Origin: Sipunculus nudus
Lineage: Eukaryota; Annelida; Sipuncula; Golfingiida; Sipunculidae
Assembly: GCA_026874595.1 (NCBI GenBank)
Contig: JAPPUL010000079.1
Coordinates: forward strand, 1,233,001-1,297,000
Length of the DNA: 64,000 bases
Direction: 5' to 3'
Below the pieces are notes generated by a model. The model was not told the origin of the DNA. It worked only from the letters and a program-made list of their open reading frames with translations, and ran no database searches. The position numbers and the translations under genes are program-made. Of this stretch, positions 26,786-35,760 are shown piece by piece; position 1 is the stretch's first letter; the number at the start of each line of letters is the position of its first letter.

Positions 26786-28319
26786 TATACATCTTCTTTA
26801 ATTCATGTTTTAGTATTTTCCCAGCTATATTGCGTGGCATATCTTTTATAAATATAATATCTTGCAATCTTTGATATTTGCTGGCAACATTTTCATTAAC
26901 CCAATCCAGAAGTTCTTTTTTATCTATTCTTATGAGTGGCTTTAATACCACAAAGGCTATAGGTACCTCTCCCCATTTTTCTGACGCTATTCCTATCACA
27001 GAAGATTCTAAAACATCTTTATGAAAACTAATAACTTCTTCAATATCAGCAGGATATACGTTTATACCCCCAGAGATAATCATATCTTTTTTACGTCCTG
27101 CAAGAAATAAAAAACCATCTTTATCAAGATAACCTAAATCCCCTGTATAAATCCAGCCAGCTTTAATCGTTTTCTCAGTTAGTTCTTTGTTCTTGTAATA
27201 TCCATTCATAGTTACAGGACCACGACCTATAATCTCTCCTGTCTGTCCACAAGGTAGCTCTTCCCCATTATTATCAACTATCTTTGTTTTAAACCCAACA
27301 GGCGGCGTCCCAACTGATTTTGGCTTTTTGGGCGCATCTTTTCTATCTAATATCGAAATAAACCCTTCCGTCAAACCATATAATTCATAAAATCTATTAG
27401 GAAGCAAGTTTATTAATTTATTTTTATCTTTTTGCATCAATGGAGCACCAATAGTCATAAGCATTTCAAGAGAACTTAGGTTTTCTTTAGTGGCATTAGG
27501 ACTTTCCAATAATGCAACAATTTGTGAGGGGACCATTATCGTATGCGTTACTTTATATTTCATAATCGATTCTATAACTTCTTCTGCTTCAAAACTCTCA
27601 TGTAATATATATGTAGCCCCAAGATAAAATGATGGCAGCAAATCTACAAATGCTCCATTGAACACTATAGAGCCACTGTGTAGTACAACGCTTTCTGGGC
27701 TCATCCGAAGCGCAAGACCAAAACAAAGACAATAATTACTTCGTACTTCGTGAGTATGTTCTATCCCTTTAGGTACTCCTGTTGTCCCGCTGCTGAATAT
27801 TATATTGAATAAGTCCTCTGCCTTGACTCCTTCTGTAGCTGGGGGAGTGTCTTTTGCATTTAATATGAAATCTTTATAATTATCTTTATAATTATCTTTA
27901 TTGCTATTATCTTTATTGCTGTCTTTATTGCTGTCTATTAGTACATATTTCTCAACAAGTGGTAATTCGCATAAGTCATTAGCAATACTTTTAAAAGAAT
28001 CTTTTTTTAGGAAAACTATCTTAGAATCAGAGTTTTGTAATAAAGAAATTATACCTCTTTTTTGCAGTAAATGACTAAGTGGTACTATTACCGCTCCAAT
28101 AGAGATAGTTGCCCAATAAAGCGTTATTAATTCTAAACAATTAGGTAGTATTATAGCAACTTTATCACCTTTTTTAATGCCAAATGAAAGCATAGCATTT
28201 GATAATTGATTTACCAGTTTTGCAAATTCTTGCCATGTGTATTTTTTATTAGCAAATATTAATGCAGTATGTTTTGTATTGTGTTGTGCGTGATGATTTA
28301 TTAATGAATCTAAAGTCAT
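26775..28319 (-). CDS. AMP-forming acyl-CoA ligase
   Basis: An ANL-superfamily ligase that activates a carboxylic acid with ATP and CoA. Motifs are FSSGTTGVPKGIEHTHEV (P-loop), YELYGLTEG, GWIYTGDLGYLDKDGF, GRKKDMIISGGINVYP and, near the end, the catalytic Lys in GKILKHELKK. At 514 residues it is normal. Around residues 140-165 there is a slippage-like insert of repeated DSNKD and NYKD units that is absent from typical family members. Its place between a thiolase and an SDR, beside a TRAP transporter, suggests that it loads the imported substrate, probably a medium or aromatic-type carboxylate. The identity is not visible. Confidence 0.9.
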   Translation of the reverse strand: MTLDSLINHHAQHNTKHTALIFANKKYTWQEFAKLVNQLSNAMLSFGIKKGDKVAIILPNCLELITLYWATISIGAVIVPLSHLLQKRGIISLLQNSDSKIVFLKKDSFKSIANDLCELPLVEKYVLIDSNKDSNKDNSNKDNYKDNYKDFILNAKDTPPATEGVKAEDLFNIIFSSGTTGVPKGIEHTHEVRSNYCLCFGLALRMSPESVVLHSGSIVFNGAFVDLLPSFYLGATYILHESFEAEEVIESIMKYKVTHTIMVPSQIVALLESPNATKENLSSLEMLMTIGAPLMQKDKNKLINLLPNRFYELYGLTEGFISILDRKDAPKKPKSVGTPPVGFKTKIVDNNGEELPCGQTGEIIGRGPVTMNGYYKNKELTEKTIKAGWIYTGDLGYLDKDGFLFLAGRKKDMIISGGINVYPADIEEVISFHKDVLESSVIGIASEKWGEVPIAFVVLKPLIRIDKKELLDWVNENVASKYQRLQDIIFIKDMPRNIAGKILKHELKKMYNGN

Positions 28320-28334
28320 AATTCCAAATTCAAG

Positions 28335-29489
28335 TTAAATTCTTGTTAATATGGATGTGTAACTAGTAACGCCAGAGCCTCCCATATTATATATCCCGCC
28401 TCTTCTGGCATTATTAACTTGCATAGCTCCCGCCTCTCCTAACAATTGTTTTGCAACCATTACATGCATAGATACTCCTGTTGCCCCAACAGGATGGCCT
28501 TTTGCTTTTAGTCCGCCAGATGGATTAACTGGTAATTTACCATCTTTGTATGTCCAGCCTTCTTTTATGGCAATCTCTCCAGATCCAAAAGAAGTTAAGC
28601 CCATAGCTTCATATTGCATAAGCTCTGCAACAGTAAAACAATCATGACTCTCAACTAAATCAAGATCAGAAAGTGATAGCCCACTACTATTGAATATCTT
28701 TTCCCATGCCATAGCACAGCCTTCTAGCTTACTCATATCACGCAAGCTCATAGGTAGATAATCATTAACATGTGCAGTCGCTGTAACTTCAACCTTGCGA
28801 GACAAGCCTTTTGACAAATTTTCATTCGTCAATACAAGTGCAGCTGCTCCATCTGATATTGGAGCACAGTCAGTTCTTTTTAGCCTTCCGGATACTATTG
28901 GGTTTTTCTCTGATATATTACTACAAAACTTATAATCAAAATCTTTTTGTAACTGAGCATATGGATTTTTTAAACCATTCTGGTGATTTTTCTCTGCAAT
29001 GAGTGCTAAAGCTTCGGATTTATCACCATGCTTTTTAAAGTAAATATCTGCAATATAAGCAAATACGTCGGCAAAACTTCCAAGTTTTCCTTCTTCCTTT
29101 ACATAGGAGGCTCTTGCCAAAATCCCACCAGGGTTAGTCGAACTCGTCATCTTTTCTACCCCCACAACTAATGCCCTTCTAACTTCTCCACTTCGTATCG
29201 CTCTAACCCCAGCTTGTACAGCAGCGCTGCCAGAAGAACAGGCATTTTCTAAACGATGTATCGGCTTGAAACGAAAATCTGGTTGATTTTGCATGACAAG
29301 GGAAGAAGTAAAACCTTGATTTACAAATCCTTCATTAAAATGTCCAAGGAATATTTCATCAATGTCTTTTGCATCTACACTCGCATCCTCTAATGCATCT
29401 TCTACAACTGCTTTAATTAAATCTTCTAAATCTTTATCTTTATGACTTGCAAATTTAGTATGTCCAAATCCTATAATATGAGCTTTCAT
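28335..29489 (-). CDS. Thiolase family protein (acetyl-CoA acetyltransferase/SCP-x-like)
   Basis: This enzyme cleaves 3-ketoacyl-CoA with CoA, or condenses acyl-CoAs. The active-site cysteine is in ENACSSGSAAVQAG near residue 85. The catalytic His occurs in ESHDCFTVAELMQYE, and GGLKAKGHPVGATGV is the C-terminal signature. MGGSGVTSY takes the place of the usual CxG, as in the SCP-x or aldolase-type thiolase subgroup. At 384 residues it is full length. AAGGAG precedes the ATG. It should perform the last beta-oxidation-like step of the cluster, releasing acetyl- or propionyl-CoA. Confidence 0.9.
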   Translation of the reverse strand: MKAHIIGFGHTKFASHKDKDLEDLIKAVVEDALEDASVDAKDIDEIFLGHFNEGFVNQGFTSSLVMQNQPDFRFKPIHRLENACSSGSAAVQAGVRAIRSGEVRRALVVGVEKMTSSTNPGGILARASYVKEEGKLGSFADVFAYIADIYFKKHGDKSEALALIAEKNHQNGLKNPYAQLQKDFDYKFCSNISEKNPIVSGRLKRTDCAPISDGAAALVLTNENLSKGLSRKVEVTATAHVNDYLPMSLRDMSKLEGCAMAWEKIFNSSGLSLSDLDLVESHDCFTVAELMQYEAMGLTSFGSGEIAIKEGWTYKDGKLPVNPSGGLKAKGHPVGATGVSMHVMVAKQLLGEAGAMQVNNARRGGIYNMGGSGVTSYTSILTRI

Positions 29490-29516
29490 TTAATCTCCTT
29501 AAATAACTTAAATAAC

Positions 29517-30875
29517 TTAATAAGTAACAGATGGTAGCCAAGTTACTATCATTGGATAATATAAAACAATTAGTATTGCTAATACTTGTAAGACAATAAA
29601 CGGAACAACTCCTTTGTAAATATCTGTAATTGTTACCTGATCAGGGCAAACTCCTTTTATATAAAATAATGAGAAGCCAACGGGCGGCGTTATGAAAGAT
29701 GTTTGTAAGCACATAGCAAATAATATTGCAAACCATGTAAGATTAAATCCTAAACTTTCTATAATAGGAGACACTAAGGGTAGAATAATTAAAGTTAGTT
29801 CTACCCAATCTAAGAAAAAGCCAAGTATAAAAGTAGTAAACAATATAAATGCTAAAACATTAATTGGTGAAAGCTCAAGCCCTAATATTGCTTGCTCAAT
29901 AACCTCATCACCTCCAAGACCACGTAAAACTACAGAGAATGCTGTTGCACCAATAAATATTGCAAAAATAAAGGCTGTTGTCTTTGAAGTTTGATATAAT
30001 GATTCTTTAATAGTTTTTAGATTAAGCTTTTTATTTATTAAAGCAAGTAATAAAGCCCCCGCAACACCAACTCCTGAGGCCTCTGTTGGAGTTGCAATAC
30101 CAAAAAAGATAGACCCGAGTACCATGAAAATAAGAAAAGCTGCAGGTATTATAGCAAGTAGTATGTTGTACATGAGTTTTAGTGAGATTTTGCCACTCTC
30201 AACAGCCGGTGCCGCTTCTGGTTTTAACCATGCATAAATTATTACATAAGCAGTATACAAAGCAGCCAATAAGAATCCGGGAAAGAAGGCTCCCATAAAT
30301 AAATCCCCAACAGATGCATTCGGATTTGATATTTGATCGGCCATTAATACCAACATTATAGACGGTGGTATTAATATACCTAATGTCGCGGCTGAACAAG
30401 TTGTCCCTACAGATAAAGTCTTGCTATAACCATTCTTTAACATTATGGGTAAGGATAGCATCCCTAATAATACAACAGAAGCTCCAACAATCCCTGTTGA
30501 TGCTGCTAGTAAAACTCCTATGAATATAACTGTAACAGCATAGCCCCCTCTTATATTCCCAAACAATTTAACTGCATTATCCATTAGCTTTTCAACAATA
30601 CCTGAGTTGTTAAGTATTATTCCCATAAGAATAAACATTGGCAGTGCAATTAATGTTTCTTTGTTTATAATGCCCCATAAGCGTTCTGGAACAAGTTCTA
30701 TACTACTATTCCACGCAAACCATAGTTCACTGCCAAACCCCTCAACCAGAATATGACCTATAGTTGCAAAAATAACTGCTGTGCCTGCCAGCACCCAGGC
30801 TACAGGATAGCCACTTAAGAGTAGTAGTATAAAAGTTAAGAACATGGCTATGACCATGATTTCTTCAAGACCCAT
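29517..30875 (-). CDS. dctM: TRAP transporter large permease DctM
   Basis: DctM is the 12-helix permease of tripartite ATP-independent periplasmic transporters, driving sodium- or proton-coupled uptake of organic acids. It is strongly hydrophobic throughout, with family segments such as GASVVLLGMLSLPIMLKNGY, GILIPPSIMLVLMADQ and FITPPVGFSLFYIKGV. At 452 residues it is normal. Its start lies two bases after the dctQ stop, with GGAG eight bases before the ATG inside dctQ. The thiolase gene follows after 27 bp, tying uptake to catabolism. Confidence 0.93.
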   Translation of the reverse strand: MGLEEIMVIAMFLTFILLLLSGYPVAWVLAGTAVIFATIGHILVEGFGSELWFAWNSSIELVPERLWGIINKETLIALPMFILMGIILNNSGIVEKLMDNAVKLFGNIRGGYAVTVIFIGVLLAASTGIVGASVVLLGMLSLPIMLKNGYSKTLSVGTTCSAATLGILIPPSIMLVLMADQISNPNASVGDLFMGAFFPGFLLAALYTAYVIIYAWLKPEAAPAVESGKISLKLMYNILLAIIPAAFLIFMVLGSIFFGIATPTEASGVGVAGALLLALINKKLNLKTIKESLYQTSKTTAFIFAIFIGATAFSVVLRGLGGDEVIEQAILGLELSPINVLAFILFTTFILGFFLDWVELTLIILPLVSPIIESLGFNLTWFAILFAMCLQTSFITPPVGFSLFYIKGVCPDQVTITDIYKGVVPFIVLQVLAILIVLYYPMIVTWLPSVTY

Positions 30876-30877
30876 TC

Positions 30878-31450
30878 TTATTTCTCCCCGTTTGACTTGT
30901 CATTTAGTGTGTAGAGGCATTTATAAAGCCTTGATAACGCCGCTACAAATAATAAAAAGAACGATAGCGGGATAAATAATTTAACTAGCCATCTATAAGG
31001 AAGACCTCCAGGAGATACTGAGCGCTCGCTAGATACATAGGAATCTAGAAAATATGGTATTGAATCAAGCAAAACTATCGATAAAAACGGTAACAATAAA
31101 ATTACACTCCCTATAATTTCAAGCCATAGCTTTTTCTTATTCGAAAAGTTTTCATATAGTATCCCAACACGTACATGACTATCATCTATAAAGGCAAAAC
31201 TAAGACCAATCAACCAACAAATCCCATACAAATACCATGACAGCTCTTCAAGCATAACCAAACCACTTTCAAATATATAACGCAAAATTACACTGCATAT
31301 GATAACTAAAGCCGTCAATAACCATAACCATGAGGCTCCCTTCCCTATCTTATCAATAACAGAATCTATACCAGAAGTTGTTTTACTCGCTTTTATAACA
31401 AGATGTTTTGCAGGAGTAGGAATTTCAGTTATATTATGCCCTTTGTTCAT
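30878..31450 (-). CDS. dctQ: TRAP transporter small permease DctQ
   Basis: This four-helix small subunit connects the periplasmic binding protein to DctM. The 190 residues show a first helix (WLWLLTALVIICSVILRYI), a YGICWLIGLSFAF segment with the usual DctQ signature, HVRVGIL and a last helix (LFIPLSFFLLFVAALS). An unusually long N-terminus (about 35 residues before the first helix) may be due to an early start. It sits directly before dctM with a two-base gap, and 217 bp after dctP. The spacer contains short ATATCTAA repeats. Confidence 0.9.
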   Translation of the reverse strand: MNKGHNITEIPTPAKHLVIKASKTTSGIDSVIDKIGKGASWLWLLTALVIICSVILRYIFESGLVMLEELSWYLYGICWLIGLSFAFIDDSHVRVGILYENFSNKKKLWLEIIGSVILLLPFLSIVLLDSIPYFLDSYVSSERSVSPGGLPYRWLVKLFIPLSFFLLFVAALSRLYKCLYTLNDKSNGEK

Positions 31451-31493
31451 TTCTTAAACCCAGAATTTATTAATTTAATAACTTTTCTATTCA

Positions 31494-31530
31494 ATATCTA
31501 AATATCTAAATATCTAAATATCTAAATATT
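31494..31530. repeat. 9-bp tandem repeat before dctQ
   Basis: Four copies of a CTAAATAT-type unit stand in tandem in the spacer between dctP and dctQ. It is another short slippage-like repeat. Confidence 0.7.
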
Positions 31531-31667
31531 TCATCCAATCTCATTCCTTTTTAAATAGTCCCCAATAAAAAAAACTTCTTATCTAAAAAAGAATAATAGA
31601 ATTTATTGCTGTACGAGATCTATAAGCAAATCTCATACAGCTATAAAGCGATTATAAATCAGAGCGA

Positions 31668-32726
31668 TTATAAATCAGGTGGCAAATAGGCAAAATCTTC
31701 CCAAAGACTATAGGTTTTAAAGAATTTTTTCTGACTCTCATAAACTCTTTTAAAATCAGAGTCCTTTCTTGTCTCTTCTGCTATCACTTCTTCTGTTATG
31801 TCTTTTAATTTGCGCAAAATATTCTTAGGTAATTTCCTTGCAATTATCCCCTTCTTTTTAAAACCTGCCATAACCGCTCCTTGCTGATATTCACTCTCGT
31901 TCAGTCCTTTTAATGTCGCTGCCATACAAACATTACGAATTAAAGCTTTAGTATCATCACCAAGTCTATTATATTTGCCTTTATTTATAAGCATATAGGA
32001 TGCCGTAAACGGTTGATGCCATCCGGGAAATAAGTTATATTTAACCACTTTATTAAAACCTAGTAATTGATCTATTATCGGCAAGGAAAACTCTGTTGCG
32101 TCTATTGTCCCTTTTTCTAAAGCTTGAAAGATTTCTCCACCAGGCAATACGCTTACAGAGGCTCCTAATTTTTCTATGACTTTACCGCCAAGTCCTGCAA
32201 AACGTATCTTTAAACCTTTATAGTCCCGAAGGCTCTTTATTGGCTTTTTATACCAACCCGCAGTCTCAGGCCCTATAATACCACAAAGTTCAGCATGTAC
32301 TTTATAACCTTTATTTGCATATACTCTTTGTAACATATCATGTCCTCCCCCTTCATAATACCACGCTGTAAATGCCCAAGGCTTAAGCCCAAACGGAACT
32401 GCTGCAAATAAAGGTAGTGCTGGAACTGTCCCTGCATCATAACCTATCCATGTATAGCCTGCACTTACTTTATTATTACTTACCGCTCCTAGTATCTCAA
32501 ATGGAGGAAGTAGTTTTTTGGGTTCATAAATCCTAATCCTAACCTTACCACCACTTATCTTATTTAACTGTTGTGCAGCATATTTTGAAGGTGTCCCAAG
32601 CGCCGGTAAACTAGATTTAAACGCAACAGGCATTTTCCAACGTACCCGGTCAATTGAATACGATGGCATGCTTAAAAGCAATGTAGCTCCTAATATAAGT
32701 AGCCCATTAAGTATTTTTTTCTTCAT
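31668..32726 (-). CDS. dctP: TRAP transporter solute-binding protein DctP
   Basis: The periplasmic receptor of the TRAP system captures the substrate and delivers it to DctQM. ATG 32726 is preferred because GGAG lies seven bases before it. It gives a clear signal peptide (KKKILNGLLILGATLLLSM, cleaved near SYS). Family features are KYAAQQLNKISGGKVRIRIYE, IRFAGLGGKVIEKLGASVSV with the conserved substrate-binding Arg, and LEKGTIDATEFSLP. The mature length is about 330 residues. It is the first gene of the minus-strand run and is divergent from the regulator gene, so both promoters lie between 32727 and 32936. Confidence 0.93.
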   Translation of the reverse strand: MKKKILNGLLILGATLLLSMPSYSIDRVRWKMPVAFKSSLPALGTPSKYAAQQLNKISGGKVRIRIYEPKKLLPPFEILGAVSNNKVSAGYTWIGYDAGTVPALPLFAAVPFGLKPWAFTAWYYEGGGHDMLQRVYANKGYKVHAELCGIIGPETAGWYKKPIKSLRDYKGLKIRFAGLGGKVIEKLGASVSVLPGGEIFQALEKGTIDATEFSLPIIDQLLGFNKVVKYNLFPGWHQPFTASYMLINKGKYNRLGDDTKALIRNVCMAATLKGLNESEYQQGAVMAGFKKKGIIARKLPKNILRKLKDITEEVIAEETRKDSDFKRVYESQKKFFKTYSLWEDFAYLPPDL

Positions 32727-32910
32727 AATCATTCTCCAAAAAAATAAATTAATATAAAACAAATCTAAGAATTGGTATAAAGATATGTTCTATATTTTTA
32801 ATATATTTAGTTATTAATATATTAGGCTATAATATATCAAATCTAGCATTATCATATAAGCATAAAAAATTATATAAGCATAAAAAACATTTTTACTTAA
32901 GTTAAAATAG

Positions 32911-32926
32911 TATAATGGTATGACCA
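32911..32926 (+). promoter_or_regulatory. -10 box overlapping a FadR-type operator
   Basis: TATAAT at 32911-32916 overlaps the palindrome TGGT-ATG-ACCA at 32916-32926. TGGT-N3-ACCA is the known recognition core of FCD-type GntR proteins such as PdhR and LldR. Ten bases downstream begins a gene for such a regulator, so autorepression is likely. A half site (TTGGT at 32772-32776) lies near the dctP side. Only position and sequence support this. Confidence 0.65.
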
Positions 32927-32935
32927 ATTTTTAAT

Positions 32936-33709
32936 ATGAGTATAATTTTTAATATGGGTATTATGAATAAAATTAAAATATCAGATCAAATTGCACAACA
33001 AATAGAACAAATGATTATAGATGGAACTTTTGAACCAGGAGAGAAGCTGCCAACAGAAAGACAATTAGCCCAAAAAATAAAAGTTTCTCGCTCATCCTTA
33101 CGTGAGGCTATGCAAAAATTAGTATCAAAAGGATTGATAGAAGTATACCAAGGGCGAGGAACATTTGTAACAAAATCACTTGATGGAGGTTTTTCTAATT
33201 CTTTGATTGATTTACTTAAAAACTATCCTGATGCCGACTGTGATGCCTTATGGGTACGTAAAGAACTTGAGATTGTTGCAAACTATGATGCCGCATTAAA
33301 AGCAACAGATAAAGATAGAGACAAAATTTGGAGAATGTATCACAATGTTGTTAAAGTACAAAAACAAGATAATAGAAGTATTGACAAATTGCGTGCAGAT
33401 TCAAAGTTTCATCTATCTATAGTAGAGGCATCACATAATATAGTCTTATTTCAATTTACACGTAGTATTATTACAGTTACAGAAAGTGCACTTGCAGAAT
33501 ATCTTGATGAGTACTACCGAAAAGAAGGTTTTATAGATATAGTGGCTAAACAACATAAAAATATGGTTGAGGCTATTATGGACTTAGACCCAATTGCAGC
33601 AAAAAAGGCGTCTAGGAATCATTTTAACTATGCCCTTAAATCTTATAAAAGATTTAAACAACAAAGTGAATATGATAAGAGTAAAAGAGTATACTCATCT
33701 TTATTTTGA
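32936..33709 (+). CDS. GntR-family transcriptional regulator, FadR/FCD subfamily
   Basis: A repressor of catabolic genes that releases DNA on binding a small acid or its CoA ester. The winged helix is at the N-terminus (QIAQQIEQMIIDGTFEPGEK, then LPTERQLAQKIKVSRSSLREA, then GRGTFVTKS), followed by an all-helical FCD ligand domain (LRADSKFHLSIVEASHNIV with the Asp/His metal site; VAKQHKNMVEAIMDLDP). At 257 residues it is typical. Several ATGs are possible (32936, 32954, 32963), and the one before NKIKIS may be true. Divergent to dctP, it likely controls the TRAP-thiolase-ligase-SDR run. Confidence 0.93.
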   Translation: MSIIFNMGIMNKIKISDQIAQQIEQMIIDGTFEPGEKLPTERQLAQKIKVSRSSLREAMQKLVSKGLIEVYQGRGTFVTKSLDGGFSNSLIDLLKNYPDADCDALWVRKELEIVANYDAALKATDKDRDKIWRMYHNVVKVQKQDNRSIDKLRADSKFHLSIVEASHNIVLFQFTRSIITVTESALAEYLDEYYRKEGFIDIVAKQHKNMVEAIMDLDPIAAKKASRNHFNYALKSYKRFKQQSEYDKSKRVYSSLF

Positions 33710-33753
33710 ATTGTAATTTTTTTTGTAAAAAGAGATATTTAAGGAGATAGTTA

Positions 33754-33945
33754 TTGATAAAAAAAGATTGCTTTGATAATTAAAAGCAATGGAGGCGGCA
33801 GATAGGTGAAAAAGAACATTATGGTATAAAAATAACCTTAAATATTAAGGCTTGCATTAAAAGGGAGCTTTCTTTAAAGAAAAAAAACTTTGATAAAGCA
33901 AAAATAGACATATTAGAGTTAATTAAAGGGTTATTTAATAAATAG
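33754..33945 (+). pseudogene. Small broken ORF with in-frame TAA
   Basis: AAGGAG at 33741-33746 stands seven bases before TTG 33754. The frame reads nine codons, meets TAA at 33781-33783, then continues open for 53 more codons to TAG 33943-33945, giving a Lys-rich peptide with LKKKNFDKAKIDILELI. The ribosome site followed by a coding-like frame with one early stop suggests a small dead gene. The rest of the 438-bp spacer between the regulator and the next gene shows no other gene. No family is recognised. Confidence 0.35.
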
Positions 33946-34147
33946 TCATAAAAGATAAATAAAACATCTCGTCAAAGAAAATTAGGCTATTTTTTTGAAA
34001 ATTAAGGTTAGTGAAAATAAAGAGATTATTGAAGGGATATTAACTAATATCGAGAAAAGTATTATCTTGTAAAGATATATTATTTAATAAGATAATAGAT
34101 AAAGACAGGCTATTAAAGGGCTGATTTTCTAAGGAGGTAAAAGGGTT

Positions 34148-34783
34148 TTGGGAGACATTGACAATAAAACGGAATTAACGAAGGAAGATAAGCTAAGTGT
34201 ATTTATGTATAGGTTTGGAATACTATTAAGCAGTATAGTAATAATATATGTTTTAGTATATGGTTATTATGGACTTTATGTAGGGGAGTATCCAGATCTA
34301 ATGATTTTTCAGAAAGGATTTGGCAAAGTAATATTCTGGATATTCGTTTTGTCAGTAGGGATTTCTGCAATTTTTTTACATTTATATAGTAAAAAGATTC
34401 TACGTATAATCCAATATGTGTATATAGCGGGCCTATTACTTTTGATAATCCTTAGTATATTAAATGACAACATGCTGGAGGGTGCGTTGTGGAATGAGAG
34501 TGGTATATTAGGGAAGATATATAGTGTAGGAATTGGGATGATACTAGGAGTATATAGCGCAATAGGAGCTAAGGAGGCATATTGTTTTAAATTGCGTGAA
34601 GGATATTATTATGGAGTAATAAGCTTCTTTCTAGTTATATTGCATTTAATAGGAGTGAGTCTTGATATACAGTATATATTATTGGTAATGATAGCAATAC
34701 TAACGACATTGTTTAGCTTTAGAAAACTAGGACATCCGCTTTATTATGACATAGGAGATAAGAGTAAGTACCAGAGTGGGTGA
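34148..34783 (+). CDS. Six- to seven-helix membrane protein of unknown function
   Basis: The TTG start at 34148 is fixed by a very strong AAGGAGGT at 34131-34138. The 211-residue product has about six hydrophobic segments (for example FGILLSSIVIIYVLVYGYYG, then IFWIFVLSVGISAIFLHLY) and a conserved-looking GVYSAIGAKEAYCFKLREGYY between helices. The pattern recalls the DUF2301 group of integral membrane proteins, but this is from memory and unproven. It precedes the DsrE2-like gene by 236 bp on the same strand, so a link with sulfur-relay chemistry is conceivable. Confidence 0.65.
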   Translation: MGDIDNKTELTKEDKLSVFMYRFGILLSSIVIIYVLVYGYYGLYVGEYPDLMIFQKGFGKVIFWIFVLSVGISAIFLHLYSKKILRIIQYVYIAGLLLLIILSILNDNMLEGALWNESGILGKIYSVGIGMILGVYSAIGAKEAYCFKLREGYYYGVISFFLVILHLIGVSLDIQYILLVMIAILTTLFSFRKLGHPLYYDIGDKSKYQSG

Positions 34784-35019
34784 GATGTTTAAGAGCTTGT
34801 GCGGTGTTTAATTTATATATAAAATGTCGATAAAAAGCTAAGACGATAAAGCTAAAACATGGTATGTTTTTATAGAAATCTTATATTATAAGATATTTAA
34901 GTATAGAAATATAATTATTAAGGAAAACAAGATTAAATAAATATATTATATTTATACAATTGGTTAAAGCTAAGAAAGGCAGAAGCTAGCGGGAATAAAA
35001 TAAACATGGGGGTAAGGGT

Positions 35020-35571
35020 ATGAGTACAATGCTTGATCCGCAGTTAAAGGAAACTATAAGGGAGGAAGTATCGGCACAACTTGAGGAGATAAAAGTAGAT
35101 ATACCTGAAAACAGAGCAACATTCATAATGTTTTCAGGAGATTTTGACAAAGCGATGGCAGCATTTATGATGGCAACAGGAGCGGTTGCGATGGGGATGG
35201 AAGTAACAATGTACTTTACGTTTTGGGGTTGCAGCGTCATTAAGAAGAAGAGAAAGCTAGCAGGGAAGAAGTTCTTGCATAAGATGGTAAATCTAATGTT
35301 GCCTGCAAACAGTAAAGGATTAAATCCATCACAGATGGCATTTGGACCTATTGGTAGAAAGTTGTTTAGACATATGATGGTAGGGAAGATGCAGTCATTA
35401 GAGGAGCTTATAGAGCTTGCAAAGGAATTAGAGGTAAAGTTTTTAGTATGCGCACCATCGCTTGAGGTAATGGGTTTTGATGAAGATGAGTGGGCGGTAC
35501 CTGCTAGTATATGCGGTGTTGCGGCGATGTATGAGCAAGCGATGAAATCAAAGGTAGCCTATTTCATATAA
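35020..35571 (+). CDS. DsrE/DsrF-like (DsrE2) sulfur-relay protein
   Basis: This 183-residue protein of the DsrE2 group is related to small sulfurtransferases that carry persulfide sulfur. The fold signature is TFIMFSGDFDKAMAAFMMAT, followed by MEVTMYFTFWGCSVIKK with the conserved Cys, and KFLVCAPSLEVMGF plus ICGVAAMYEQAM near the end. DsrE2 proteins are often encoded with TusA and rhodanese. Here only a membrane protein gene precedes it. The N-terminal 30 residues look like a helical extension. GGGGGTAAGGGT precedes the ATG. A soluble, possibly membrane-associated sulfur carrier is the likely role. Confidence 0.87.
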   Translation: MSTMLDPQLKETIREEVSAQLEEIKVDIPENRATFIMFSGDFDKAMAAFMMATGAVAMGMEVTMYFTFWGCSVIKKKRKLAGKKFLHKMVNLMLPANSKGLNPSQMAFGPIGRKLFRHMMVGKMQSLEELIELAKELEVKFLVCAPSLEVMGFDEDEWAVPASICGVAAMYEQAMKSKVAYFI

Positions 35572-35760
35572 TCCAAACATTTGATTACAATTCTATAGAT
35601 TAGTAAGCAAAGATCTTAGAAATGCTTAGCAATGCTAAAGAAGACTTTATAAAGTTAAAGAGTTTATAAAGTTAGAGAGAATAATATGACGGAGTCTGCT
35701 TTTAATGTTTTTTAATGTTTTGAGTCTTCTTTAATATTGTTTAAAAGGGCATTATAATCT

